From the NCBI RefSeq assembly GCF_963082655.1, contig NC_081553.1:192079732-192143731 (forward strand): a stretch of 64,000 bases of DNA, written 5' to 3'. Positions 22,321-34,027 of this stretch are shown in pieces (position 1 is the stretch's first letter; each line of letters begins with the position of its first letter). Made by a program: the position numbers and the translations under genes. A model generated the notes under the pieces. That model ran no database searches and had not been told where the DNA came from. It saw only the letters and a list, made by a program, of their open reading frames with translations. This stretch comes from Stomoxys calcitrans (Eukaryota > Arthropoda > Insecta > Diptera > Muscidae).

Positions 22321-24941
22321 ATGCCTCCAGCTAATGAGAGTAGAGTCCAGAAGGTAGGAAAAACGATTTCTTCAACATTGGAAAATTTTTATTTTTCAAC
22401 TAATTTCTTGTAGATGAATCCGGATAAAAAATCTCTGATGGAACTACATTTCACAGTGATAGACGATGACGGAGTGAAACGCAACATTCCAGCTTTGGTA
22501 AATATTTCTATTGCTTGATGAGAAATTTTATTTATCTTTTTTTTTTCTTTAGGACAAACACTGGGCACCACGTTCTATATTCTCTAATTATACTGGACTT
22601 TTGGTATCGGGTGGTCACTTTAAGTCGGGGGCAGCCTTGGACGAATGGAAACATGAAGCTCATACTTTTAAAAAAGATATGGAATTTCTCCTTAGCCTAA
22701 GCCAACATGAGTAAGGAGTTTTAGTAAAAGTTTGTATTCTAAGCATTATTTTGATGTATTTGTACTTGTTAGATTTTGGTCCTACCTGTTGTACCAGCAG
22801 GCTGCCTTAGGTGCTGTTGTTTCTTTTCTACAGAAAGCTACACCGTTCTATATGAATATATTTGCTGATACTCCCCCTCAGGAAGTTTTGCAAATTTATG
22901 AGGAAATTTTAAATTTGGTTTTACGCATTATATGCCGCATACTATCTCCCAAAGAGTCCAGTGATTCATGGCTAAAAAAGGAAGATCTAAAGGGCTTGAT
23001 TTATAAGAATTTTCTTATATCCATTCCAATGGTTTTCGATTTGCTGGTAGCTGTGGGTAATGTTGGTAAAGAAAACTCCCAACTATTGCACAAAATAATT
23101 GATACGGTTTTAACCATTGAGCCGAATTATAAACAAGATCTACACCATGCTCTTTCGTTCTTCCGTGCGGCATTTCGTTCAATACACACGCAAACGGAAA
23201 ATGAAGGTTTTGAGGGTGCTGGTGGAGGTATGCCCGATGAAAGTTGTGAGACACCATTTGATGATGTTGCCCTCTACACCTTGGACTGTGCATTTACATT
23301 AGGTGTCCTCTTGGATGTGTGCCCCATAGCCAAACAAATAGCTATAGAGATAAAATTGCCACAAACTATTGCAAATTTCTATGACAATACACTGCCATTC
23401 CTTTACAAAAACATATTCCTTATAAATGATGGCTCAAAAAGTTTAATGTGGTTAAATCATGCCCGAGTGCAATTTTTGAAAACCTTTCGAAGTGTTGCAT
23501 ATTCCTATGTTGAAGCAATTATGGCTAAACCGTAAGTAAATTGGAAAAGAAAAAATTTAAATAGACGAATTTTTGTATGTATATATATTTTTTTTATTTT
23601 ATTTGTAGGGAAACAAGTGTCTTGAAAGCAGAAGAATATATTGGACTAATGACTGAATGCCTATCGGAGCAAACATTTGTTGTAGACTATGAACGGCACT
23701 ATTCCTTGAGCCTGGATATGGAGATATTAAAACAATTTTGTCCAGATTTGTAAGTAAACATAATAATTTATGCAAGCCTAAATAAGTTGGTTAAATAAAG
23801 ACAAGATAAGCTAGGGAATCTTTAATAGCATACAGATCTACACTAAAAACATATTAAAAAATGGTTGAATGATCCTAATGCATATTGCTCAATTAAAAGG
23901 GATAACTTCAAGGCCGATTTTGTTGTGGATGGCTATCGGACAGAGTGTGCAGCAGCTGCAGTAGATCTAACTCCAGCTACGGATTCACAACCTCATATTA
24001 CCAACGGTATTCCTCCCCGCCCAAGAGAAAATGATTCAATCAACAATGTTCCCGAAGTAGCAAAAGCATTGGAAGCACCAGCCAATAAACCTCAGCGAGA
24101 TTTAGAATTGGAAGTAACAATAGTTTTGGACTGTATGCCACATTTGGGCACAGGATTTGTAAGACGTATACTTGCACGCTATGAAAACACAGAGGAGGCC
24201 ATATCAGCTCTTTTGGAAAATAATTTACCGCCTGATCTATCGCAAGCCGACCAAACCGAGGTATATATACCGCCAGACCCGCAGGATAAAGTATACCAAG
24301 AGACAGGAATTAAACACTTTAATATATACGATGGCGACAAGTATGATGTAATGACACAAGACAATCCGCAGTGTGTCATAAAGAAAGGCAAGGGCATGCC
24401 AAATGCACCTAAAAATGCTGCTCAACTATTAGACGATAAAAGAGAATTGGCATCAGTAAGACATAGATATCAAGAGTATGCCTTGGTAACCGAAGGAAAT
24501 GAAAATAGCGAAGGTGAAGAATACAATGACGAATACGACGACAGCTACGAAGCATTGCTGGAAAGTGAAACGCGTGTGGTGAAATCTAAGGATTTGAAAA
24601 AAGTTTTGGCTGATGTTGCCGACGAATCTGAAGACGAAGAGAGTGAATCCGAGGAAGAAGACTCCAGTCAAAAAGAAAATCAACGAAAATCACAAAACTT
24701 CTGCGAAAATCCCGAAGATATTAGAGCTCGCTATGAGGCACGTCGTCAAGCAAAATGGTCTAAAAAGGGGGTCAATGTACCTCAGCAACAGAATCACGAT
24801 GTGGTGGGAAAATCAAAGGGTCAAGGTCAAGACAAGGAAACATTGCGCAATCGGCAAAAGAAAGAGGCAAATAAATCTTCAAGAGCGAATCACAATCGCA
24901 AGGCAGGTGCAGCCTTTAAACGCAGCAAAGGAATGTTGTAA
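22321..24941 (+). CDS. ASCC2: Activating signal cointegrator 1 complex subunit 2 (ASCC2) homologue
   Basis: Six exons (22321-22353, 22414-22497, 22553-22710, 22773-23531, 23609-23749, 23900-24941) join in phase to 738 aa, close to the human length as I recall it (about 757). The central helical region (FWSYLLYQQAALGAVVSFL, CFTLGVLLDVCP-type segment) is the ASCC2 scaffold that contacts the ASCC3 helicase. A CUE domain at about 460-503 (VTIVLDCMPHLGTGFVRRIL, YENTEEAISALLENNLPPDL) binds K63-linked ubiquitin. The C-terminus is acidic (EDEESESEEEDSSQ), then basic with Arg/Lys (ANKSSRANHNRKAGAAFKRS). Family role: recruiting the ALKBH3-ASCC alkylation-repair complex and ribosome-quality-control trigger complex. 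The last intron ends at a weak acceptor (caattaaaag, 23899) chosen because it keeps phase and removes two upstream in-frame stops. Confidence 0.88.
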
Positions 24942-25502
24942 ACATATACATAGTTTTCCAATAGATCAATCAATACTAATTTTTCTCTGGAAGAAATTAA
25001 ATAGCTTTTTATATCTTTAGCAACAGCTTAGGGGTAAACTGAATCAATTGAAATTAAAATTCTTAGATACCATTAAATTTGTTTAATCTTTAATTTCTCA
25101 AAATAATTTTTATTGATATCGGTTAACGTGGCAAACTCGGGGTGGGATTAGATATAGGTTCCTTAAACCCATCTGACTTCTTGAGCCTCTATAAGAAACA
25201 AATCATTGCAACATGTTTTTTTTAGCTATATGGCTGTGGCCCATGGACAAGGCGAATGTGAGCCCATAAAGTATTCGAACCGGCCCATGTATGTATAGGT
25301 ATATAATTTTATAAAGGGTTGGATTTATAATCGATGCTGCTTTTCGCATGCCATACAAACTAACCTTATCGGCTTGTAGGTAGCCTTATTCATTCATTCA
25401 AAAGTTGGATCATTTAAAATCTATATTTTATTTATGTGAAAAGTAAAGCGTTACAATTATCATAATTTATTAATTTTAATTGTTATATCTAAAGAAGAAA
25501 AA
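24942..25502. other. Convergent 3' flanks with a tandem-body scrap
   Basis: About 25,165-25,200 (catctgacttcttgagcctc) matches a monomer of the variant B tandem-body family, inverted. Otherwise AT-rich 3' flank of ASCC2 and of the kinase on the other strand. Confidence 0.45.
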
Positions 25503-26516
25503 TTAATTTTTCGTATTGTGCTGGTTTAAAGAACTGAATATAATTTTGGCCGTTGGTCTGTCTATTGGCAGATTGTTGGTGCATAGATAAAATAACTCCA
25601 TTACTATATTATAGTCATCGCTTAATTCCAAAGCTTGTGGTATTTGCGGTCTAGTTCCGTATGCCAAGTCACTCAGAGACATTTCAGTCGTTTCGTTTCC
25701 TTCCGTATCAGCTTCGTTCAACATATCCTCCTCTGTAGACGTTTCCAAATAACTTTCAGAATCGTCTCTAGCTAACATATGAGGAGGTGTCAAGGCTATA
25801 GTCTCGTATATTATAAGGCCAAGGCTAAATATATCCGCTTTGCTGTCAATTACATCCTCTTCGGCAATAACTTCCGGGGCACACCATAATGTGGTACCTA
25901 CATAACGTAATTCAGGATTTTTGCGAAAATCGACCTTTCCCTCGACATCCAATGGCAGGCTTACACCAAAATCACACAACTTACACACTTCAAAGTCAGA
26001 GCCCTTTACCAATACGTTGTGGGATTTCATGTCACCATGTAAAAGCTTGGCTTCTGTATGAAGATAGTGCAAAGCATTTGATATATCTAATAACATTTTC
26101 TTAATGTGCTTTGCAGGTAATGCAGATCCGCCATTATCAAGTCGTTGTTCCAGAATAGAGCCCAATGAGGTTTCACAACATTCTAAAGCTAAACTATCAA
26201 GATCTCCCTGTTGCTTTGAAAGAGCCCGGAACCCGACTATGTTTGGGTGTTTCAATTGACGCAAAATAGTCGCCTCCTTGACTATGCGTTCATTGAATAT
26301 TTTTGAATTTTCTTGATTTGTGGCACGAATTCTTTGAGACACTCTTTTTATTGCCCAGGGAGAACGCGGACCACTGGCTTTGGGTGATCTTTCCATGCAA
26401 TAAACATTGACCCCAGTACCGTAACCAAGAGCTTTCATCATTGGTGAAGCTGGTACTTTAAATGGCGTATTGGCCTCCAATGAAATGTTTCTCAAAGGTT
26501 TTCTTGGCGTCTCCAT
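25503..26516 (-). CDS. PBK/TOPK-like mitotic kinase
   Basis: An intronless 337-aa kinase starting METPRKPLRN, with TP sites at Thr3 and Thr17 that could be Cdk1 targets. The glycine loop is poor (GYGTGVNVY, 31-39). AIKRV supplies Lys57. The catalytic loop is HGDMKSHN (Asp162), with Gly replacing the usual Arg of HRD, followed by CDFGVSLPL (Asp182) and a GTTLWCAPEV activation segment. HGDxKS and DFGVSLPL are hallmarks of PDZ-binding kinase/TOPK, a MAPKK-like kinase active in mitosis. The C-terminus lacks the PDZ-binding tail of the human protein. It is divergent from MED31 and convergent with ASCC2. Single-exon structure fits the fly orthologue as I remember it (CG8173), not verified. Confidence 0.85.
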   Translation of the reverse strand: METPRKPLRNISLEANTPFKVPASPMMKALGYGTGVNVYCMERSPKASGPRSPWAIKRVSQRIRATNQENSKIFNERIVKEATILRQLKHPNIVGFRALSKQQGDLDSLALECCETSLGSILEQRLDNGGSALPAKHIKKMLLDISNALHYLHTEAKLLHGDMKSHNVLVKGSDFEVCKLCDFGVSLPLDVEGKVDFRKNPELRYVGTTLWCAPEVIAEEDVIDSKADIFSLGLIIYETIALTPPHMLARDDSESYLETSTEEDMLNEADTEGNETTEMSLSDLAYGTRPQIPQALELSDDYNIVMELFYLCTNNLPIDRPTAKIIFSSLNQHNTKN

Positions 26517-26852
26517 TTATAACATATATCTTTTAATAAGAATTGTGAAATATACAAGGCGCGTCGTTTTAATGTTTTAAAAATCACTCAATACCTCACA
26601 AGTCTGTCTGTTAACATAAGAGACGCCGTTGAACTTTTGACGTTAGACACAGCAGATGGCGCCAAATATAAAAATTCACCATTGCTTTGAAAGGGCAATA
26701 CAAACAATACATCTTAGTCAGTATCAGTATTATTTTTAATGCATTGGTCAAAATAACGTGTACCCCTCATGGCTCATTTAAAAGGTTGTTTGACGTTATT
26801 ACGGTTCCAAACCATTATTTACATTCTCTTTGTTGTTTCTTCCTTCTTATAT

Positions 26853-27120
26853 GATCAGACATGTCATATGACCTGTAACTTCCTGTACTCATAAGACTTA
26901 TCTTATTTACGTCAGATACGAATAGGGCGCGCTCTAATCGGCATTTATATTCAAATGTATTGTACTTTTTTTGTATCGATGAAATAGAAGCTCGATTTAA
27001 TCGATTAAGTTGCAGATTTATTCCAAAATCTATTTGCCATAAAAATTTTTTGTAAGTATCACACGATGTGTACAACTTTCAGATTTACTATTTTTGTAAT
27101 CACATATGACATGTCTGATC
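26853..27120. mobile_element. MITE-like unit bounded by a perfect 18-bp inverted repeat
   Basis: gatcagacatgtcatatg (26,853-26,870) is exactly inverted at 27,103-27,120, with 232 bp between. No target duplication is obvious and there is no coding capacity. Confidence 0.5.
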
Positions 27121-27184
27121 GTGTAAAAGGAGTTTAAGCTAAAGGGTTGGGACTCTTTTCGGCTTTTTTTTGTGAACAACTGTC

Positions 27185-27290
27185 AAACTAGCTCACAAAT
27201 GTTGCCAGCATTAGGAGGGGATAACCACCGCTGAAAATTTTTCTGATGTACTGCCAGAATTCGATCTCAGGCGTTTTAAGGGTTCGATCA
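27185..27290 (-). mobile_element. tRNA-type SINE fragment
   Basis: Holds gctcacaaatgttgccagc, ggggataaccaccgctgaaa and a mutated B box (cagaattcgatctcagg). It covers only the head and the start of the body. Confidence 0.5.
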
Positions 27291-28080
27291 TCTGTTTTAC
27301 CTTTATGAAATCCTAACCAAACTTCATGCTGGAACGCTTATTTTTTAGGTGGTACAGCTGTATACAAATGTCACTTATTGCTGGGTGTAACATCACCGAG
27401 TTGGCAGCTCTGTTCATTTCTCTTCTCATTTGTTATTTTTTCTTCATCAGTCCTTTAGCTGTCAACTCAACTTCAATAAAATTTTACCTTAGTTAATTAA
27501 ATAAAGGAAACTAAACAATATATTTCTAAAGCATATTCTAATGAGCACTTACGGTTTGTATTTCATATAAAACATACATTTTCTTATATACTACTTGCGT
27601 TTGCGACCCCCCAAGAAATGCCACAAAAAATATATGCACAAAATTGCTCAGCCCCTCATCAGCGCCGCTATAGCAATTTTTTCCATTTATATATTGACCC
27701 TACCTGCCAAGCGACCAAATTCATAAGTTTTGATTTCTCCTCATTAATGTGTAAATAGTGTGGATTGTTTTTTAACTTTCGTTTATTCTTTTTAGTTTTT
27801 GTGTTACAAAGTGTAAATTTAATTAAAAAAAGATACAAAATCAATCATACAGTCATAACGCAGTAGATTGCCAAATATACCAAAAAATATATACTACTAC
27901 TACACTAAGGGAAGCATCCTTAACGATATTCCTCAAAAAACACAAGCTAAGCCCATTATTGTAAATCTCAAAACAAGTCAAAGACAGACAGAAACACGAT
28001 TTTAATCATAAGTATTGCCAAGGAGCATTTAAAAAAACAGCAACCAAACTGAAAGCGCGCAAGCAAGCCCTTCCATGCAA

Positions 28081-31000
28081 TATGGCCAAAATGTATGGAA
28101 AGGGTAAGAGTAAGTATACGAATTTTGAACACATTCAAATTACAAAAAAATAATTAGATAAAAGCTTAATTGTAGTTTAAAGTAGAAATGAATTTGATAT
28201 CTATCATCTCACAATTATCATTTGATAAAAGCTTTACACGAAATTAAAAAAAAAAAAAATAACCAATGTTTGGCCAGCTTTATTTTATTTTGCTATTAAA
28301 AGTTTTTTTTTTTATTTAAATTTAAATTGACTACTGTATGAACACACTTATATATCTTATGTGTACGCTTACTCTAAGAATTTTAATTATATTCTTTTTT
28401 TTATTCTTTTTCCGTATCTTAGCCGCCATAGAATCGGAGGAACAGCAGAAATTACGATGGCAAGTGGAATTGGAGTTTGTTCAATGTCTAGCGAATCCTA
28501 ACTATTTGAACTGTAAGTTTTTATAATCAGTTGATAAATGTAATAAGAATCTTCTTTTTAAATTAAATAGACAACAGGTTTTTTGCTGGACACTGCAAGG
28601 TGACCTAAATATAGATTGGTTTAGCGAAACTAAGGTAAACCACGAAGATCTTATTAGGAACCAGGTCACATATACTCGCGCATTTCAATGAGCTTTGTCC
28701 GATTCAAGTTTGAACATAGTGATAAGAGGCCTCCTTTTTATAACCGAGTCCGAAAGGCGTGCCGCAGTGGGGAGAAATTGTTACATGGCGTTGTCCCTCA
28801 CAAACGTCGCCAGCATTGGGAGGGTTGTTGTTGTTGTAGTCACATATTCATGTGAAGGTGGCGATCCTAGTCAACCTCCTATAGGTGAGCAAGCTCGTTT
28901 CGGTTCAAAGGATCGATCGCCGCGGGAACAGGGTGGCCATTGGTTATGTAAAGGCGCCAATAACACGCCTTTTCATATCGAGCACCGTTGATTGTCCGCG
29001 ACTGTCATTGTAGCTACTCCGTATGGAGCATTCCACTATCCGCAACCTGGAGACAGGCCCGGAAGCTCGCAGCTAAGCTTCCCGTGATAGCAATGAACAC
29101 CACAGAGATCGGACCTCCATGTTCTGGCCTGTGTGGTGCTTACTGCTATACCGTGCCGGGAGCATTAGGAGGAGATAACCACCTCTGAACATTTTTTGTA
29201 TGTTCTTGCTAGGTTTTCCATCCAGGCGTTCAGCATCATAGAAACACAAGCAAACATCCGGCGGTATGAACACGTTATATGGTGTACATACCGCCGGTAT
29301 GTACAAGCTTACAACCCCGACATAAGTGCGTTACTATCTGGCCATAATCGTCTGGTTCTAGGGGACTTAAATGCGCATCACACTTCATGGCATTTTCCCC
29401 CATCTAACGACCAGCGTGGCATAGCTTTGGCAGAGCAGATTGAAGGCTACACGTTTTGCACGGTGAATGAGGATTACGAGGAGGAGCAGTAGCTCGCTGA
29501 ACATTTCCATTGCATTCCTAGATCTCCTGAGTGACGTATCTTAGCAAGCCGTCATCTCTTTGGGGTCAGACCACCTCCCCATTATTCTCAGCATCGACCG
29601 ACCACCCGACTTCATAACACCTGAGCGCCGAACGTTTATCAATCAGAAGAATGCCGATTGGGCTGGCTTCAGAGAACTCCCACCCCCCTCGGATATGCCA
29701 GTTGCCGAGGGGAAATTCCGAGACATCATTAACGTAGCAGCCGCTCGCTTTATACCAGCCGGTCGAATACCCCAAGTGCGGCTCAATTTCTCGGCGCAAG
29801 GCAGTGGTACTCGCAGACGAGCGTGATGGGATTCGTTGTACGGACCCCACTAACCCCAGAATCAGCGAGCTGAATCTGGATATAAACAGGTTAGTCAACG
29901 AAAATAAGCGGAATTTGTGGCTGGAACACTTGGAGCAATGTAACTTAGGCACCGGATCAGGCAAGCTGTGGCCTACTCTTAAGTCAGTCTCGAACCCGGT
30001 AGACGGGATGACAGGACCTCAGCCACTTTTGGCGAAATAACCATGACTGATCCGAAGAGATGCGTCAGGTTGTTCATCCGTCAAATTATTGTGTATCCTG
30101 AGATCGACAGGGCAAGGAGAAGAACCATTCGCCGTATTCGTGGTCTCCGAGCCGATGAACAGCCATCACAATTTACCTTGGGAGAAGTTACGAATGTCAT
30201 CCGTGGTGCCAAATCATCCAATGTTGAAGAAATTGAATTCACCTAGAGTTAAGTACCTTACTACTGTCCTCAACATGTCTTTGAACACTCTTATAGTTCC
30301 CGATGTCTGGAAAATGGACAGAGTGATCCCGCTACTGAAGCCTGGAAAAGACCGAGTTTGGGTGAGTCGTACAGACCGATCTCCCTTCTCTCACCAGCAG
30401 CAAAGGCGCATGAGGCATTACTCCTCCCGAGCCTCATAGGACAATTTCCATTCTTCGAGCATCAACGTAGATTTCGAAGACTACATAGCACAGCAACAGC
30501 TTTGCATGCCATCACTGCACACATTTGCCGTGCCTTCAATCAGCCCAGGCCATGTGCCTAGACCACCTCCATCAGGAGACTAAGATCCTACCAGTGCATA
30601 GATATAACTACATGCTGGCTAAGCAATACCTTTTGGGCTGTTATCGCAGAGACCATCCTCCAAATCATCATCCACCTCCCAGAAACCATTAAGGTAGATC
30701 TACATGATCTAGAGCGTGAGGTTCAGCGCTACAAGAGAGAACCTCTAGATCAAGCGGCATTTCAAGCAGGTCTAGACAACATTCATGCAAACACGGTAGC
30801 AGATGTGATAAATGGCTACCGGGTGAATGTAGTCCTTGGAGAACGACCGCCTCCCGTTGCAGCTGAAGAAATTTACCTCACCCTGCAAATCAGAGTAGTT
30901 CTGGCCCTATTACGTTCCGGCAGATGCAGCCGCCTCAACTCCTACAGAGCAAGGATTGATGCCGACGTGCAAGATGTATGTCCCGATTGTAACCAGGGAC

Positions 31001-31888
31001 CGCACAATAACTGCCCAGCCAGACTCAGATCCCTGTGGACGCACCCCATCTTAGTCGCAGAGTTCCTGGGTCTTGACTCTCAACAGAATCAAGCAGACGA
31101 ACAACAGCTATAACAATAACAACAACAAGCAAACATCTGCGCTGCGTTTTTATTTTTAGCTGTGATCCCGTCGTTGATCCAAACAACGCATTTCTCGAAG
31201 GTCTTGAAATTTCAACCAAATTTGCGCTGTATGCATGTAAAGATTTGTCGCAGACCATTGTTTTTTTTGTGATTTTAGAAACTTTTTAAAAAGCGATTCT
31301 GTTACACATTTTTGTTGCATGTCATCTCAACTTACCATATTATTCCTTTTCCATTTTACAGTTCTGGCGCAGCGTGGTTACTTTAAGGACCAAGCCTTTA
31401 TAAACTACCTTAAATATCTACAATATTGGAAAGAGCCAGAATATGCTAAATACTTGATGTACCCCATGTGCTTGTACTTTCTTGATCTCCTGCAGTATGA
31501 ACACTTTCGCAGAGAAATTGTCAATTCACAATGTTGCAAGTTTATTGATGACCAAGCTATACTACAGTGGCAGCATTATACACGCAAACGCATACGAATG
31601 CTGAATGCAGTCAATGGAAATGCTAGTAGCCAAATTAATTCAACGAGTGGCAACAATATTGATGGCATGGTTGAGCAACAACAACCGCAACCACAACAAG
31701 GTGGGCAGGCGTCTACGAATGCCTTGGGTGGGAATATGCAAAATGGCACTGTGACCTCCAGTAATTCTCAACAAAGTCAAATTGGCCAACAACAAACAGG
31801 GCAGCAACAATTAAATGGCAACTCCTCGAATTCTTCCATTGTTCCAAATCAAAGCAACGCAGGCGCTCCCTTGATGCAGAAAATTTAA
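28081..31888 (+). CDS. MED31: Mediator complex subunit 31
   Basis: Three exons (28081-28108, 28423-28512, 31362-31888) join in phase to 214 aa. The N-terminus MAKMYGKGK and the conserved Soh1/MED31 domain (about residues 10-120; LEFVQCLANPNYLN, FLAQRGYFKDQAFINYLKYL, EYAKYLMYPMCLYFLDLLQY, FRREIVNSQCCKFIDDQ) leave no doubt about the family. The tail from about 125 is Gln/Asn/Ser-rich, as in Drosophila MED31. MED31 sits in the Mediator middle module and bridges activators to RNA polymerase II. The second intron (28513-31361, 2.85 kb) is filled with transposon remnants, while the first is about 0.3 kb. A long A/T-rich 3' flank follows. Confidence 0.95.
28663..28823 (-). mobile_element. tRNA-type SINE, right body part, interrupted
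   Basis: Carries cctcctttttataaccgagt, ggcgtgccgcagtgggg and cgtcgccagcattggg. It resumes at 29,161 after a 337-bp insertion. Confidence 0.65.
28824..29160 (-). mobile_element. 337-bp (CAA)n-tailed retroposon with defined ends
   Basis: Begins gttgttgttgttgtagtc and ends ctataccgtgccggg, splitting a SINE. The duplicated target is agcattgggagg (28,812-28,823) and agcattaggagg (29,161-29,172), 12 bp with one mismatch. Read on the minus strand, the unit starts cccggcacgg and finishes in a (CAA)4-like tail. It defines the family's full length as 337 bp. No long ORF. Confidence 0.75.
29161..29243 (-). mobile_element. tRNA-type SINE, head part after the insertion
   Basis: Continues ggaggagataaccacctctg, with a degraded B-box region (gctaggttttccatccagg). 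Confidence 0.55.
29245..31125 (+). mobile_element. Jockey-like non-LTR retrotransposon, internally deleted, in MED31 intron
   Basis: Plus-strand frames give the endonuclease end (LVLGDLNAHHTSWHF at about 29,350-29,400; SDHLPIILSIDRP near 29,565). The linker (EIDRARRRTIRRIRGLRADE) follows near 30,100. Then come N-terminal RT motifs (VPDVWKMDRVIPLLKPGK near 30,295; GESYRPISLLSPAAKAHE near 30,360; RLHSTATALHAI near 30,480). The frame then jumps to the post-RT tail (LAKQYLLGCYRRDHPPNH-like near 30,610) and the C-terminal CPDCNQGPHNNCPARLRS region (about 30,990). The RT palm with its catalytic YADD box is missing. Several frameshifts make it inactive. Confidence 0.75.
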
Positions 31889-32187
31889 TGATTGTTTTTT
31901 TTTTTATTCAAAACCTTTTTTTTTTAATAATAATAATAATATAGAATAAGTATTTTTACGTGTATGTATCTTTATTTTGAATATTGTATAATGTAAGTGA
32001 TATGTACAAGTTCAACTAATTTATTATATAAATATAGATTTTGTAAATGAAGTTTGTGCCTTAGAGTTGTTTTTCATGGAAACTGCAGTAAATGTACTTT
32101 TTTTTATTGATTACATGACCTCTGTACTCTGTACAGTTCGTGCTATAATTTAAAAATGTCCCATTGTATTTTTACAGATTGTTGTCT

Positions 32188-33224
32188 ATGACCACCATGG
32201 CCACTACAAATGCTGTTGATAATTTGAAATCTCGTTTTTATGGTGTTTACCTTTTATGCAGTCATAGTACTGAAAAACGCTACAAGGGCAAATGTTACAT
32301 AGGATTTACTGTGAATCCCAATCGAAGAATTAAACAACATAATCGAGGAAAAGACTTTGGGGGTGCTAAGAAAACTAGTCAGAAGGGTCCTTGGAAGATG
32401 GTTATGATTATTCATGGATTTCCCAACAATATAGCAGCTCTGCAGGTCTGTTCTGTGTATTATATTAAGACTAAGTCTAAAGTCAATTTCATTTTTCATC
32501 ATCATATCTTAAAGTTTGAATGGGCCTGGCAACAACCCACTTTATCATCGCGTTTAAAACTATTTCCCGAGTTAAAAAGAAAACTGCCCAAGGAAACATA
32601 TTTTCAATATAATTTTCGTATTCTTAGCCGAATGCTCAATGTTGGACCTTGGGAACGCTTGCCATTGATAATACAATGGTTAGAGAATGAATACGAATGT
32701 GATTTTGATGTAAGTAACTTTTTGCATTCATTTTTTTCCTTGTAACTTTTTTTAACCTCCCTCCCCCCCATAAGATCACCAGCTTACCCCCAAATCACAT
32801 GAGAATTGTAAGCGGAAAAATTACTTTGGAGAAGAAAACTAAAAAGAAAACGCAAACAGATGAGCCTTTACCCAAAGCAATATGGGCTCCAGAGTGTCAT
32901 TTGTGCATGGAACCCATTCACAATGTTGAACAATCACGAATTGGTTGTGTAAATAATTTGTGTAAGCTTACCTGTCACATAATATGTTTGGCCAATCACC
33001 TCTTGTCATCGGATGCAAAGCAAAGGGGACACTATATACCAATTTCGGGTGAGTGCCCGCTATGTGAGACTCCCCTACTCTGGATTGAGTTATTACAAAG
33101 GAAACGTAGAATGCAAGGAATTGGTGAAGAACAGGATTATGATAGCGAAGGGGGTGCTAGCAGCAGTGGCAGTAACAGTGATGTTGAAGAGATAAGTTTC
33201 GATGATGGTGATGAGTTTCTATGA
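32188..33224 (+). CDS. slx1: Structure-specific endonuclease subunit SLX1
   Basis: Three exons (32188-32445, 32515-32709, 32775-33224) give 300 aa. The GIY-YIG nuclease domain opens with FYGVYLLCS (GVY 19-21) and CYIGFT (YIG 37-39). NRRIKQHN supplies the Arg/His pair near 47-51, and Glu88 in FEWAWQQP is the metal-binding acid. A C-terminal RING/PHD-like zinc finger (CHLCMEPI at 192, [20 protein letters not shown]) follows, then an acidic tail. In the family SLX1 is the catalytic partner of SLX4 (MUS312 in flies), cutting branched DNA and Holliday junctions. The intron at 32710-32774 has an unusually C-rich tract before its acceptor. ATG 32188 or the next ATG at 32197 could start. Confidence 0.92.
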
Positions 33225-33425
33225 GACATACGGCAACAGTGTATGGTTAATTGTTCATTGCTATTTATATTTACAAAAAATAAAATGTTACAATTTATAA
33301 AATGAATGAAAATTTGCAAGTAAAGTGAGACGAGTCAAGGGACCAAAAGCAATAATAAGACAAAACCAAACAAAATTTTGAACATAAGGTGCCAGCCAAC
33401 CACAAACCGGCAGCAGACAAACAAA
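33225..33425. other. SLX1 3' flank
   Basis: AT-rich with an aataaa signal near 33,279. No other feature. Confidence 0.5.
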
Positions 33426-33775
33426 CAAACCTTCGTGACATTCATGCAGACCCGGTAGAAGATGCGGTAAATGGCTACCGGGTGAATGTAGTCCTTGGAG
33501 AACGACCGCCTTCCATTGCACCTGAAGAAATTGACCTCCCCCGGCTAACCAGAGTAGTTCTGGCTCAATTACATTCCGGCAGATGCAGCCGCTTCAACTC
33601 CTACAGAGCAAGGATTGATGCCGACGTGCAAGATGTATGTCCCGATTGTAACCAGGGACCGCACAATAACTGCCCAGCCAGACCCAGATCGCTGTGGACG
33701 CACCACATCTTAGTCGCAGAGTTCCTGGGTCTTGACACTCAACAGAATCAAGCAGACCGAAGATAGAACACAATA
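33425..33775 (+). mobile_element. Jockey-like element, C-terminal fragment
   Basis: Reads NGYRVNVVLGERPPSIAPEE and CPDCNQGPHNNCPARPRS, nearly identical to 30,800-31,100 in the MED31 intron. It ends with a caat/aac-rich tail. The copies are close enough that both probably derive from one young family. Confidence 0.7.
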
Positions 33776-33924
33776 AACTGCAACAACAATAACAGTTATA
33801 TGGCAATCGTCTGATATGTTGAAAACTATGCAGCTATGAATTCGCTAGTTGAGGCAAGTTGTCTTTGCACCTATCAGAATGCTGCAAAGGTAGGCATAGC
33901 GCCTATGACCATCAACACCTGGCC

Positions 33925-34027
33925 CCAATCCCATGGCAGCCGGTTCTACGTATCAGATTGATCCCATGAAATCCTCCATGGGCAAGGGCTCCCGCCTCAG
34001 TGTGCAACACTGCTACAACAACAACAC
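33925..34027 (+). mobile_element. Short (CAA)n-tailed retroposon
   Basis: Has cccatggcagccggttctac, ctcccgcctcagtgtgcaac and a caacaacaac tail. Same family as 6,088-6,190. Confidence 0.5.

Larger units (their letters stand above)
26517..28080. other. Intergenic region between PBK-like kinase and MED31
   Basis: Contains a MITE-like inverted repeat (26,853-27,120), a SINE scrap (27,185-27,290) and a gcagtagattgcc/ctactactacactaag stretch likely to be MED31 5' leader. No other gene seen. Confidence 0.5.

Noticed and set aside
23865..23899. Retaining NDPNAYCSIKR as ASCC2 coding sequence
   Set aside because: No acceptor in the right phase lies upstream, and in-frame stops precede it. The acceptor at 23899 keeps phase.
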